Shown: positions 19,161 to 27,535 of the stretch, piece after piece | How positions within the stretch are numbered: position 1 is the first letter of the stretch | How the letters are laid out: every line of letters starts with the position of its first letter | Assembly (NCBI RefSeq): GCF_042854845.1 | Contig: NZ_AP031498.1 | Span: forward strand, 4,960,001-5,024,000 | Direction: 5' to 3' | Source: Maricurvus nonylphenolicus | Lineage (GTDB): Bacteria > Pseudomonadota > Gammaproteobacteria > Pseudomonadales > Cellvibrionaceae | Length of the DNA: 64,000 bases | Made by a program: the position numbers and the translations under genes | Notes under the pieces: model-generated | What the model was told of the DNA's origin: nothing | Databases searched by the model: none | The model's input: the letters and a program-made list of their open reading frames with translations, nothing else

Positions 19161-19177
19161 TCCAAAAGCCGTGCCAA
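19161..19177 (-). promoter_or_regulatory. Sigma-54 promoter for the glycine-zipper-hmp operon
   Basis: On the minus strand TTGGCACGGCTTTTGGA matches the -24/-12 consensus TGGCACG-N4-TTGC except for G instead of C in the -12 dinucleotide. The predicted start is near 19150, about 26 bases before the ATG at 19124. The two NorR-type sites lie about 70-100 bases upstream, where a sigma-54 activator should bind. Confidence 0.7.
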
Positions 19178-19214
19178 TATGTAACCCACTGATATTTATA
19201 GACTTTTAATTAAA

Positions 19215-19257
19215 GTTGTCTTTTTGACACCAAAGACTAAAATGTCAAAAGGACAAC
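19215..19257. promoter_or_regulatory. Paired NorR-type activator sites in a large inverted repeat
   Basis: Two 15-bp arms (19215-19229 and 19243-19257) are inverted repeats matching at 14 of 15 positions, with a 13-base spacer. Each arm contains GT-N7-AC (19218-19228 and 19244-19254), the NorR half-site pattern known from E. coli norVW. The right arm ends 12 bases before the preferred norR ATG, so the regulator may also control itself. Confidence 0.75.
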
Positions 19258-19268
19258 ATGAGGTCATT

Positions 19269-20810
19269 ATGACAACTCCTGCATTTACCCAGGCGATGGT
19301 GAATATCGTTGCTGATTTATCCCTGCCACTGTCGCCCAGCCAGCGTTATTTACGCCTGCTGGCTGCGTTTAGAAATACCTTCCCCTGTGATGCCACTGCA
19401 CTGCTGCAACTACAGGGACCAAGTCTGGTACCACTGGCGACAGAAGGTTTAAGCGTTGACACCCTGGGAAGATCATTTGAGGTAAGCGAACATCCACGGC
19501 TGGCAAAAATTCTGCAAAGCCGCGAGCCGGTACGTTTTGAACAGGATTGCGCCCTGCCCGACCCTTACGACGGATTGGTGGAAGATGCTCCAGGAGAATT
19601 GCCGGTACACGACTGCATGGGTGTGGCGCTGTTTATTGATGATACGCCTTGGGGAGTGATTACTCTGGATGCCATGCAACCGGGTACTTTTGATGATATT
19701 GATCCACTGGAACTGCGTGGCTTTATTCATGTGGCTGAAGCCAGTGTGAAAGTGGCACAACAAATTCAGCGTCTGGAAAATAAGCTCGACCAGGAACACA
19801 AAATTACCCAGGCGGTGATTAATGAACATCAACAGCCGATCATTGGTAAAAGCAGCGCCATCAAACAATTAAACCGCGAAATTGAAACCGTTAGCCAATC
19901 GGATCTGGCGGTTTTAATTTGTGGTGAAACCGGTGTTGGTAAGGAACTTGTCGCACGCGAGATTCATCAGCATTCCAGTCGTGCCGATCAACCGCTGATT
20001 TATGTTAACTGTGCGGCACTACCTGAGAACCTGATTGAAAGTGAAATGTTTGGACATGTTAAGGGGGCGTTTTCCGGTGCCACTCAATCTCGTGCGGGCA
20101 AGTTTGAACTGGCAGATGGCGGCACACTGTTTTTGGATGAGGTCGGGGAAATTCCCCTGCTATTACAGGCGAAGTTATTACGCGCGCTGCAAAGCGGAGA
20201 AATACAGCGAGTGGGCAGCGATGCTTACCTCACAGTGAATGTGCGCATAGTCGCAGCAACCAATCGGGATTTACAAAAAGAAGTCTCTGCTGGTAAGTTT
20301 CGCGCCGACCTTTATCACCGCTTAAGTGTTTACCCCATTAATGTGCCTGATCTGCAAAGTCGGGGCAAAGATATTCTGCTGTTAGCCGGTCATTTTCTGG
20401 AAGCCAATCGTCGGCGCCTTGGGCTTCGTAATGTTCGTCTTGCGCCTGAAAGTAAAAGCCTGCTGTTACAGCATAATTGGCCGGGTAATGTGCGGGAGCT
20501 GGAACACACAATCAACCGGGCACTGCTTAAGGCACGTTATCAGAATGATGATGCCCAGCGGATTACGACGATTGAACCTGAGCATTTGGATATTGAAACG
20601 CGCCCTGCTACTGAAACCTTTCGGAAAGTTACATTACCGGTCTTAGAAGCGGATCAATTGACACTTAAACAAGCTACTGAGAATTATCAGCGCCAGTTAA
20701 TTGAGGAATCCCTGAAAGATTGTCAGGGTAATCAAGCGCAAGCGGCGAAGGCTTTGGGTGTGGATAGGAGTAATTTTTATCGGTTGTTGAAGCGGTTGGA
20801 GATTAGTTAG
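19269..20810 (+). CDS. norR: NorR-type nitric oxide-responsive sigma-54 activator
   Basis: About 513 residues from the ATG at 19269 (GAGG five bases upstream); earlier in-frame TTG and ATG starts fall inside the operator. It has an N-terminal GAF domain (about 1-165) that binds non-haem iron in NorR. The central AAA+ domain carries Walker A GETGVGKE, the sigma-54 contact loop GAFSGA (usual form GAFTGA) and Walker B GGTLFLDEVGE. The C-terminal Fis-type helix-turn-helix is NQAQAAKALGVDRSNFYRLL. Divergent from the hmp operon whose promoter has the matching -24/-12 element. The Thr-to-Ser change in the loop is conservative. Confidence 0.92.
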   Translation: MTTPAFTQAMVNIVADLSLPLSPSQRYLRLLAAFRNTFPCDATALLQLQGPSLVPLATEGLSVDTLGRSFEVSEHPRLAKILQSREPVRFEQDCALPDPYDGLVEDAPGELPVHDCMGVALFIDDTPWGVITLDAMQPGTFDDIDPLELRGFIHVAEASVKVAQQIQRLENKLDQEHKITQAVINEHQQPIIGKSSAIKQLNREIETVSQSDLAVLICGETGVGKELVAREIHQHSSRADQPLIYVNCAALPENLIESEMFGHVKGAFSGATQSRAGKFELADGGTLFLDEVGEIPLLLQAKLLRALQSGEIQRVGSDAYLTVNVRIVAATNRDLQKEVSAGKFRADLYHRLSVYPINVPDLQSRGKDILLLAGHFLEANRRRLGLRNVRLAPESKSLLLQHNWPGNVRELEHTINRALLKARYQNDDAQRITTIEPEHLDIETRPATETFRKVTLPVLEADQLTLKQATENYQRQLIEESLKDCQGNQAQAAKALGVDRSNFYRLLKRLEIS

Positions 20811-20838
20811 TTTTTCACAGTAGTGATGTTTAGTGGAT

Positions 20839-20854
20839 CCCCGTTTTCACGGGG
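20839..20854. repeat. Hairpin repeat after norR
   Basis: CCCCG-TTTTCA-CGGGG followed by GATGGCGAG, the same family as 9672-9685 and 29437-29456. It is 28 bases after the norR stop and could end its transcript. Confidence 0.55.
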
Positions 20855-20913
20855 ATGGCGAGCAAAAATACATATCAAGCCAACAATAAGTGACAGAGTT
20901 CTTAAGCCACTGG

Positions 20914-20933
20914 ATTCCTGCCTACGCAGGAAT
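20914..20933. repeat. Dispersed palindrome ATTCCTGC-N4-GCAGGAAT
   Basis: Eight-bp arms with loop CTAC, flanked by TGG upstream and GACGG downstream. A near-identical copy is at 30115-30134 and a degenerate inverted one near 30017-30040. This TGGATTCCTGC...GCAGGAATGACG form is a common intergenic repeat in gammaproteobacteria. Confidence 0.65.
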
Positions 20934-20991
20934 GACGGTGATCAGATTTTTACTTCGGCATAGGTGCTAAAAATACTCTCAAATCAAATAC

Positions 20992-21029
20992 AAAAAAGGC
21001 CCACCTATCCACTTACCGATAAGCAGGCC
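20992..21029 (-). terminator. Terminator of the TonB receptor gene
   Basis: On the minus strand an imperfect stem (GGCC...TATC with GATA...GGGCC) is followed by a TTTTTTG run at 20992-20998. It lies 56-93 bases past the receptor stop. A second stem-like stretch at 21040-21065 lies closer to the gene. Confidence 0.6.
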
Positions 21030-21084
21030 ACCCTAATGCTACGAGAGAGTAGCGTTCTCCATAAATATGGAGAGAGAGAGAAGG

Positions 21085-23403
21085 TTAGAAATTAAACTTC
21101 ACTGAACCACCGAAGTAACGATCTGCGGCTTTTGGTACAAACTGAACCACACTTTCATTTGCACCGGTGGCATCTTCGAAGGCTACCAGGTTCGACACAT
21201 AATCCTGATCGGTCAGGTTGCGAACATAGAAAGTTACTTCGTAACGGCCTGCCTGGTCTTCCAGACCAAAACTTAAATCAAACACACCGTATTCGTCTTG
21301 CAGAGTCAGTGGGTTCTGGTCAGCCTGGTACTGAGTCTCTGACTGCCAGCGATAGTTTAACTGCAGGAAGCCATCAACCTCGGTTCCTGGAATGGCTTTG
21401 GTATAACGGCCACCCAATACAATTTTCCAGTCAGGCGAATAAGGTGTTACCTCGCCAGCAACATCTTTGGAACCGTCAATAGCACAGTTAGCATCGGTAT
21501 CCCCAACATAACAGGCGGTTTCAAATTCCTTATACTCGCCATCGAGATAGGTCACACTGGCATTCAGGTTTAGCTCCTGAGTTGCAGCAAACATGGCATC
21601 AACTTCCAAACCACGCTGGCGGGTTTCACCGGCATTGGTTGGGCGGAAGGCACTATCAACTACGTCATAGTAGGATACCTGTGTATCGGTAAAGTCTTGC
21701 CAGAACAACGCGGCATTAATGCCCAGGCGACCATCCATCAAGCGGCCTTTGTAACCCAGTTCGAAAGCATCAACAATTTCCGGTTCCAGGGGCTCGGTAA
21801 ACGCGCTGCCAATTTGCGCACCCGGGCCTTTATAACCACGGGCATAGCTGGCGTAGACATTGGACTCTTCGTTCAACATATACTGCACACCCAGCTTACC
21901 GGTCCACTCGGTATTGCTAACATCACCGCTGCCTTCATAGTCTGCTATGGGCAAATCACCGGCGGCAAGCACTCCTAATCGTTTCTTGTCCCATTCGAAC
22001 TTGTCGTGCTGCACACGCAAGCCCGCGGTTATCATCCACTCATCCGTCAATGCATAGTCCGCTTGACCAAACAGCGCGTAGTATTGGGTATCGATTTCCG
22101 TTTCATCTGAATCGGATAGATTAACTAGACTGGCAAATGGAGCACTGGCCAAACAATCAGCACCTATACTCACGAATGGAGCACCGAAACATACCGTACG
22201 CCTTTCCTGAGCGTCAGCTTCATAGGTAGTAGCCCAGAAGAGTGCACCAACAACATACTGCAAATCAGAAGCATCGGTAGACTGTAAACGAATTTCCTGT
22301 GAATACTGTTTGGACAGTTTATTGCCTGTGATAATGCCGCGGAAATAGGGGGTGCCCACACCCATATGGGAAACTGATGGAACATCCTGACCACCGGAAT
22401 CGATATCGATATCGTTATCAAAATCCCAGGAGCGCATGGCGGTGATGGACGTTAACGCATGAGTATCCAGATCCCAATTTACCTCGGCGCTTATGCCCCA
22501 CTCTTCCGCTTCATATTCATTACTGTCATTGATATTAACCTGGCGGTTATCTTCATCAATGCTAAGGGCTTCAGTGCCATTATCATTGACCACGGTGGCT
22601 GTGGTATCACCCACCGAGCGCATGACACGCACACCATTAGGGCCATGATTACGACCGTAATCGGCTATAAATAAAACATCGGTACTGTCATTAACTTCCC
22701 ACAGTAACTTGCCACGCAGGGCATAACCTTTGTCACCATCCAGATCCGGGCCATCGACATTAACGTTTTCCAAATGGCTTTCATCTGAATACTTGTAGTT
22801 GGCACTTAAACGGTAAGCCATATCATCGCTAATCGGGGCACCGTAGGTACCTTTCATGCGCTGCTCACCGTATTCGTCATAACCGACTTCAACACTGCCC
22901 TCAGTCTCATCAAGACTTGGGCGCTTGGTCACAATACTCAATACACCGGCGGACGCATTTTTTCCAAACAGGGTACTCTGTGGGCCGCGCAACACTTCAA
23001 CACGCTCAATATCCGCTAACTCGGAAAAGAACTGACCCTGGCGTGCCAGCACAACACCATCAAGCACAGTCGATACACTGGATTCTACGGTTGGGCTGTT
23101 AATGGTGGTTCCAACGCCGCGAATATAAATACTTTTCTGCCATGAGGTCAGGTTATCCTGCAGCGCCAACGATGGCGATACATTCACCAGATCAGCAAAG
23201 TCCTGCACACCGGCATCGGCCAGACCTTTACCGGTAATCGCCTGTACCGATACCGGTACATCCACCAGATTTTGTTCACGCTTCTGCGCGGTTACAACAA
23301 TCTCTTCCAAAGCAAAACTATCGTCATTTGCCAACACCGGCGTTTGCGCATAACCCAGCATAGCCGCCGAAATAGCGGTAAACACCGCCGTGCGATTAAA
23401 CAT
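21085..23403 (-). CDS. TonB-dependent outer membrane receptor
   Basis: About 772 residues: signal peptide, TonB-box-like EEIVVTAQKREQNLVDVPVSV, plug domain with RGVGTTINSPTVESSVSTVLDGV and RGPQSTLFGKNASAGVLSIVTKRP, then a long beta-barrel ending in FGGSVKFNF with terminal Phe. The ATG at 23403 has GAGGAG eight bases upstream. It belongs to the group widely expanded in marine gammaproteobacteria and sphingomonads for uptake of organic molecules rather than siderophores. It is divergent from a TetR regulator, and a PhlG-like hydrolase and sulfatase follow that regulator. A substrate shared with those enzymes (for example a sulfated aromatic) is inference. Confidence 0.9.
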   Translation of the reverse strand: MFNRTAVFTAISAAMLGYAQTPVLANDDSFALEEIVVTAQKREQNLVDVPVSVQAITGKGLADAGVQDFADLVNVSPSLALQDNLTSWQKSIYIRGVGTTINSPTVESSVSTVLDGVVLARQGQFFSELADIERVEVLRGPQSTLFGKNASAGVLSIVTKRPSLDETEGSVEVGYDEYGEQRMKGTYGAPISDDMAYRLSANYKYSDESHLENVNVDGPDLDGDKGYALRGKLLWEVNDSTDVLFIADYGRNHGPNGVRVMRSVGDTTATVVNDNGTEALSIDEDNRQVNINDSNEYEAEEWGISAEVNWDLDTHALTSITAMRSWDFDNDIDIDSGGQDVPSVSHMGVGTPYFRGIITGNKLSKQYSQEIRLQSTDASDLQYVVGALFWATTYEADAQERRTVCFGAPFVSIGADCLASAPFASLVNLSDSDETEIDTQYYALFGQADYALTDEWMITAGLRVQHDKFEWDKKRLGVLAAGDLPIADYEGSGDVSNTEWTGKLGVQYMLNEESNVYASYARGYKGPGAQIGSAFTEPLEPEIVDAFELGYKGRLMDGRLGINAALFWQDFTDTQVSYYDVVDSAFRPTNAGETRQRGLEVDAMFAATQELNLNASVTYLDGEYKEFETACYVGDTDANCAIDGSKDVAGEVTPYSPDWKIVLGGRYTKAIPGTEVDGFLQLNYRWQSETQYQADQNPLTLQDEYGVFDLSFGLEDQAGRYEVTFYVRNLTDQDYVSNLVAFEDATGANESVVQFVPKAADRYFGGSVKFNF

Positions 23404-23668
23404 AGTCAACTCTCCTCGAGTGCTCTTAATTCTTATCGTTGAATTTATTCTTGGAACCTATCTTTGAATCTGCCTTTGAGACAGCCAGCGTCATTCGACA
23501 CTGGAATCATCATAAACCGCTTTTGCACACTTGAGCAACAGTGCGCATTAGAGCAATACAATATAAGAACTATTCGCGCATAGATACTGAACACCTGATA
23601 AACTAGGCCTATTGCCGCCAAGTAACTTCGGCAAAAAAATGTAACCAATTGATTTTCAAGGTATTTTA

Positions 23669-24322
23669 ATGAGCTCTACAGGTACATCCGCAACGGATAC
23701 CAAGCCCAATCGCATGGATCGCCGCCGCCAGAGAACTCGGCAACAGCTGATGACCGCGACCATCGAGCTCATACTGAAAAAAGGTGTCGACGAGACCGCT
23801 ACCGACGAAATTACCGATGCCGCCGATGTTGGCCGCCGCACCTTCTACAACCACTTTGAGAACAAAAAAGATTGTATTAAGGCCGCTATTGGCGAGCGCT
23901 TTAGCCGCTATGCCGCTGAATCTTTTCTGATTGCCGAAAAACATGAAGACCAGGCGGTAGCCCTTACGGTTAGTGCCATGGCGGTATTTACCCAGGTCTC
24001 TGCCGACCCTGTTACAGCGCAATTGGTTAAGTATCCTCGCTTACTGATAGAAGCGGTGAGGGAGAGTCAGCGTGAGTTTATTATGCATACCACGCTAAAG
24101 GGTCTGGAACAGCAGCGCTTTTCTACCGCTATACCACCAGAAACCCTGGATGCCCTAATCAGCTGGGGCTTTGTGGGGCTGGTTTTGGAAAATATTACCC
24201 AACCCAGCAACACTGATCGAAGTACCGTCTGGGCGCACTTTATTTTGCAAAACCTGGGCATTCCCCAGGACGAAATAGAGCCCATCATCAATGCCGCCCG
24301 GGGCATCTCGTCACAGGCATAA
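23669..24322 (+). CDS. TetR-family transcriptional regulator
   Basis: 217 residues. N-terminal TetR helix-turn-helix at about 20-65 (RQQLMTATIELILKKGVDETATDEITDAADVGRRTFYNHFENK) and a divergent C-terminal ligand domain. AAGG sits eight bases before the ATG. It lies between the divergent TonB receptor gene and a PhlG-like/sulfatase operon, so it is the natural candidate to repress one or both. The 252-bp region after its stop carries TGCAC-based palindromes at 24432-24465 that could be its operators. Ligand unknown. Confidence 0.88.
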   Translation: MSSTGTSATDTKPNRMDRRRQRTRQQLMTATIELILKKGVDETATDEITDAADVGRRTFYNHFENKKDCIKAAIGERFSRYAAESFLIAEKHEDQAVALTVSAMAVFTQVSADPVTAQLVKYPRLLIEAVRESQREFIMHTTLKGLEQQRFSTAIPPETLDALISWGFVGLVLENITQPSNTDRSTVWAHFILQNLGIPQDEIEPIINAARGISSQA

Positions 24323-24431
24323 ATCAGCCGCCAGCCCCCATAAACACTACACTTCCTGGCGCCACCACAGCGTCAGAGAGCCTTTCTGCACCCTCTAAAT
24401 ACCCACATCATCTCGTCACAACTTGATTGAG

Positions 24432-24465
24432 TGCACTTAAAGTGCAGATATTGCACATATGTGCA
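24432..24465. promoter_or_regulatory. Paired TGCAC palindromes upstream of the PhlG-like gene
   Basis: Two perfect palindromes, TGCACTT-A-AAGTGCA at 24432-24446 and TGCACATATGTGCA at 24452-24465, are followed by a partial third, GTGCACTAAGTG, near 24480-24491. They are about 110-140 bases upstream of the ATG at 24575. Likely operator cluster for the hydrolase-sulfatase operon. The binding protein is not shown; the adjacent TetR regulator is the first candidate. Confidence 0.6.
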
Positions 24466-24574
24466 CTACTGGTGTATCGTGCACTAAGTGAGGGGTTATG
24501 ACGATAGCTTCCACCATCAGTCATCAAGAGGCGGCAGCTGTAGCAAGCCGATCAACCATAGAGAAGTACAAACG

Positions 24575-25324
24575 ATGAAACGCCCTTTTATCCTTATTTC
24601 CGTCATTGCCCTGCTGTTGATTATCACCGGCGGCAACCCTTTTAGCCCCTACCGCGCAACGCAGGGCGTTTTAGCCGAAAACTTTACCGAGCTTGAAACC
24701 GGTGTTCAGCGCCAGGCCAACGGTATCTATGTGGTTAAAGCGTTAACGCGTATGCCAGCGGTTAAACCCGATATGGTGAAGTGGTGGTTTGCCGACTATA
24801 TGCAAACCAGTGAGCACTATAAGATGTGGCATCCCACGGCACATCTTTGGATGGATTGGGAAAACAAAATCCCGGGCGAAATTGTTGGGGCGAGCCATCT
24901 TGTACATGAATACATCGGTAAGGATCTCCACAAACTGCGCATTCAGTTCGTAAACCCCGCCGACTTCCTTGAAGAATACCAAGAACGCGACGACCAGTTT
25001 GTTGTCTGCGCGAAAACGGGGCTGCTGGAAGAACCTCTCTATATGGGCTCAATGTGCCATGTCGTTAATGAAACGGATTTTGGTTCCGTCATGCGCTCCA
25101 CGTTCTGGTTGGGACAGATTCACAAACGTGAAGCCAATAAAGAAGTTACCTCGATTGAAAGCATTATTGGCAATACCGCATTGGCCAGAACCCTGATAGC
25201 CAACGGCCAACTACCCACAGACCTTATGGTCCATGCAATTGAAGAAATGGGCTACCTGTCTGATTTTTTGCCCGATCTCTACAAGCAAGAAAGAAAAAAC
25301 ATTGAACTAGTTGCTGATCACTAA
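24575..25324 (+). CDS. PhlG-like (DAPG hydrolase family) C-C bond hydrolase
   Basis: About 249 residues with an N-terminal hydrophobic anchor or signal (MKRPFILISVIALLLIITGG). The body resembles the 2,4-diacetylphloroglucinol hydrolase family. It has MPAVKPDMVKWWFADYM, then YKMWHPTAHLWMDW carrying a candidate zinc His, and near the C terminus H-A-I-E-E, the HxxxE pair that supplies zinc ligands in PhlG, followed by LSDFLPDLY. Members cleave a C-C bond in acylated phenolics. Only PhlG itself is well characterised, so the substrate here is unknown. The ATG at 24575 is chosen over a start 29 codons upstream that lacks a signal. Operon partner: a sulfatase 45 bases downstream. Confidence 0.65.
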   Translation: MKRPFILISVIALLLIITGGNPFSPYRATQGVLAENFTELETGVQRQANGIYVVKALTRMPAVKPDMVKWWFADYMQTSEHYKMWHPTAHLWMDWENKIPGEIVGASHLVHEYIGKDLHKLRIQFVNPADFLEEYQERDDQFVVCAKTGLLEEPLYMGSMCHVVNETDFGSVMRSTFWLGQIHKREANKEVTSIESIIGNTALARTLIANGQLPTDLMVHAIEEMGYLSDFLPDLYKQERKNIELVADH

Positions 25325-25369
25325 TCGGCGAACCCTGGATATCATCAACCTTACTGATGGGCTACAAAT

Positions 25370-26854
25370 ATGTTTAATAAAAATATCACGTTTTTATTCT
25401 TGCTCACTCTACTGGCTCTTAATATTTCTTGCTCAGTATCAGCAAACGAAACAACAAAACCTAACATTGTCGTTATTCTGGTTGACGATATGGGCTGGAA
25501 TGATGTTGGCTATCATGGCAGTGAAATTAATACACCCAATATCGATCAGCTAGCAGCCGACGGTATTGAACTGGACCGTTTTTATGTACAGCCGAGTTGC
25601 AGTCCAACCCGTGCAGCGCTACTTAGCGGCAAATCTCCTCAGACACTTGGAATTTATTCGCCCTTTTCAAAACAAAACCCCAAAGGATTACCACTTTCCG
25701 AAAAACTATTACCTCAATATTTTCAGGAAAATGGATATCAAACTTTTCTTACTGGAAAGTGGCATTTAGGGTTTCAGCAACCCGAGTATCATCCAATGGC
25801 AAGGGGCTTCGATTATTTTTATGGCCATGTAACAGGCGGAATAGGTTACTGGGATCATGTACACGGAGGACACCTGGATTGGCAACGTAACGGTAAAACG
25901 CTACGAGAAAACGGCTATAGCACACATTTGATAGCAAATGATATAGAGCGATTAATTGAGGATCGCAACAAAACGCAGCCTATGTTTCTTTTCGCAGCTT
26001 TTAATGCTCCTCACCTACCCAATGAAGCCCCCAAAGAGACTATCAATAAATACAGTCATATCAGTGATGAAAATCGACGTATTCATGCAGCCATGGTTAC
26101 TGAATTAGACTCTGCTATTGGTCGCATAAAAGATGCCTTGAAACGTGAAGGGATTCTGGACAATACCCTCATTTGGTTTATGAGCGACAATGGAGGCCTT
26201 AATCAACACGCTATATCACCGCCATTGGTTAAGGTCGCTAAAGGCCTCGATACAGTATTTGATGGATCGGCGCCATTCACATTTCTGGAATTCATTCGCA
26301 CCAACGTACTCGATGGCGGAGCGGATAATTACCCCTTCCGCAAGGGTAAACAATCAGTCTATGAAGGTGGTGCACGAGTGCCTTCGGTATTGCACTGGCC
26401 TGAGAAACTTAGCCCCAGGAAGCTTTCACACTTTACAACCGTACAGGACGTCCTACCAACTCTATTGTCTGCCACGGGGTTGGATATTCCTTCTGGAATA
26501 CATGGCGTAAATACATGGCCACAACTTTCCAACTCAGAAACGGTGGAAAGCCACAAACCATCTGACTACCTCATCAACGCTGCCGACGGTGAAGCACTTT
26601 ACCGCTTCCCTTGGAAACTGATTGCCCTTTCAAGCGGCGAGTATGAACTCTATAAACTCGATCGTGATCCGGAAGAAAAAGAAAACCTTGTAGGCAAAAA
26701 ACCATCTAAGGTTGACGAACTTAAAGCTGCTCTTGATTCCTGGCCACGCTCAGAAAGCATACATGTACCAATCTATAAAGTAATGTTAGACCCGGATTTT
26801 TTTGGCGGAGAAGAACGCTTACCCCCAATTGCTACGGAAACCAATAGGCTTTAA
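25370..26854 (+). CDS. Exported arylsulfatase-type sulfatase
   Basis: 494 residues with an N-terminal signal (SCSVSANETT; lipobox-like LNISC with a poor -3 residue). Metal site NIVVILVDDMGWNDVGYHGS, formylglycine motif CSPTR at Cys77, then LTGKWHLG and FMSDNGG, all typical of arylsulfatase A/B-like enzymes. It is 45 bases after the PhlG-like gene and probably in its operon. It ends by overlapping the 3' end of the opposite-strand exonuclease by four bases. It is distinct from the sulfatase at 14.9 kb, which has CAPSR and a C-terminal extra domain. Base use is more AT-rich than its neighbours by eye, which may hint at separate acquisition. Confidence 0.9.
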   Translation: MFNKNITFLFLLTLLALNISCSVSANETTKPNIVVILVDDMGWNDVGYHGSEINTPNIDQLAADGIELDRFYVQPSCSPTRAALLSGKSPQTLGIYSPFSKQNPKGLPLSEKLLPQYFQENGYQTFLTGKWHLGFQQPEYHPMARGFDYFYGHVTGGIGYWDHVHGGHLDWQRNGKTLRENGYSTHLIANDIERLIEDRNKTQPMFLFAAFNAPHLPNEAPKETINKYSHISDENRRIHAAMVTELDSAIGRIKDALKREGILDNTLIWFMSDNGGLNQHAISPPLVKVAKGLDTVFDGSAPFTFLEFIRTNVLDGGADNYPFRKGKQSVYEGGARVPSVLHWPEKLSPRKLSHFTTVQDVLPTLLSATGLDIPSGIHGVNTWPQLSNSETVESHKPSDYLINAADGEALYRFPWKLIALSSGEYELYKLDRDPEEKENLVGKKPSKVDELKAALDSWPRSESIHVPIYKVMLDPDFFGGEERLPPIATETNRL

Positions 26855-27534
26855 TAGAGATCCCTCAGACGAACATCTCTGCCTTTACCCACACACTGAG
26901 CTAGCAATAGCTCAGCTGTAGCCAGAGCATCCATCAACGCATTATGGGCAGGGTAATCAGGCAGATTATATCGGTGACGACAGCTTGCCAACCGTAAGGC
27001 GCCCTTTTCAATAGCTTGATGCTTGTGAAGAAGGCGCCGCTTTTCCACCTGTAGCGTATCGATATAGGGCAGCAGTAACGGCATACCAAAACATTGGAGG
27101 CTGAGTTGGTCCAAAAACGCCATATCCAGATCGGCGTGATGAAATACCAGAATCCGTCCGCGTACCTGTTGGAGGAACATACGCATCATGGCTTCAGGGC
27201 TGATACCATTTTCGAGTTCGCAATCACGTAATTGATGAATTACGGCACTTTGGCCAACACTCTCTTCGACTTGCAACAGGTGATGCTGGGAGGACCCCAG
27301 ATCTACAGCACTGTCTTTAATAACGACCCAACCGATACTGAGTAACTCACCTTCCTGTGTCGTTAAAGCAGAGGTTTCGGTATCCACCACCAAGAATTCC
27401 AGATCACGAATTTGTTCTGTTGGCGAAAAAAAGGTGTGATGCCATATGTCATATAGAGACGATGCATCGGCAGCACTGCCCTTAACGTGATTTCTTAAAC
27501 GGTAATAGGCACGGCGCAAAGGCAAGGAACGCAT
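26851..27534 (-). CDS. DEDDh 3'-5' exonuclease (DNA polymerase III epsilon-like)
   Basis: 227 residues. ExoI VVDTETSALT supplies the Asp and Glu, ExoII HHADLDMAFL the second Asp, and ExoIII HNALMDALATAEL the His and Asp of a DEDDh nuclease. The gene starts one base after the stop of the CBS/DUF294 gene. This exonuclease plus DUF294 pair beside actP is a recurrent arrangement in gammaproteobacteria, as far as I recall. It may be a nuclease acting on RNA or DNA ends; it is not the replicative epsilon subunit, whose gene would have a different context. Confidence 0.85.
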   Translation of the reverse strand: MRSLPLRRAYYRLRNHVKGSAADASSLYDIWHHTFFSPTEQIRDLEFLVVDTETSALTTQEGELLSIGWVVIKDSAVDLGSSQHHLLQVEESVGQSAVIHQLRDCELENGISPEAMMRMFLQQVRGRILVFHHADLDMAFLDQLSLQCFGMPLLLPYIDTLQVEKRRLLHKHQAIEKGALRLASCRHRYNLPDYPAHNALMDALATAELLLAQCVGKGRDVRLRDLY

Positions 27535-27535
27535 A

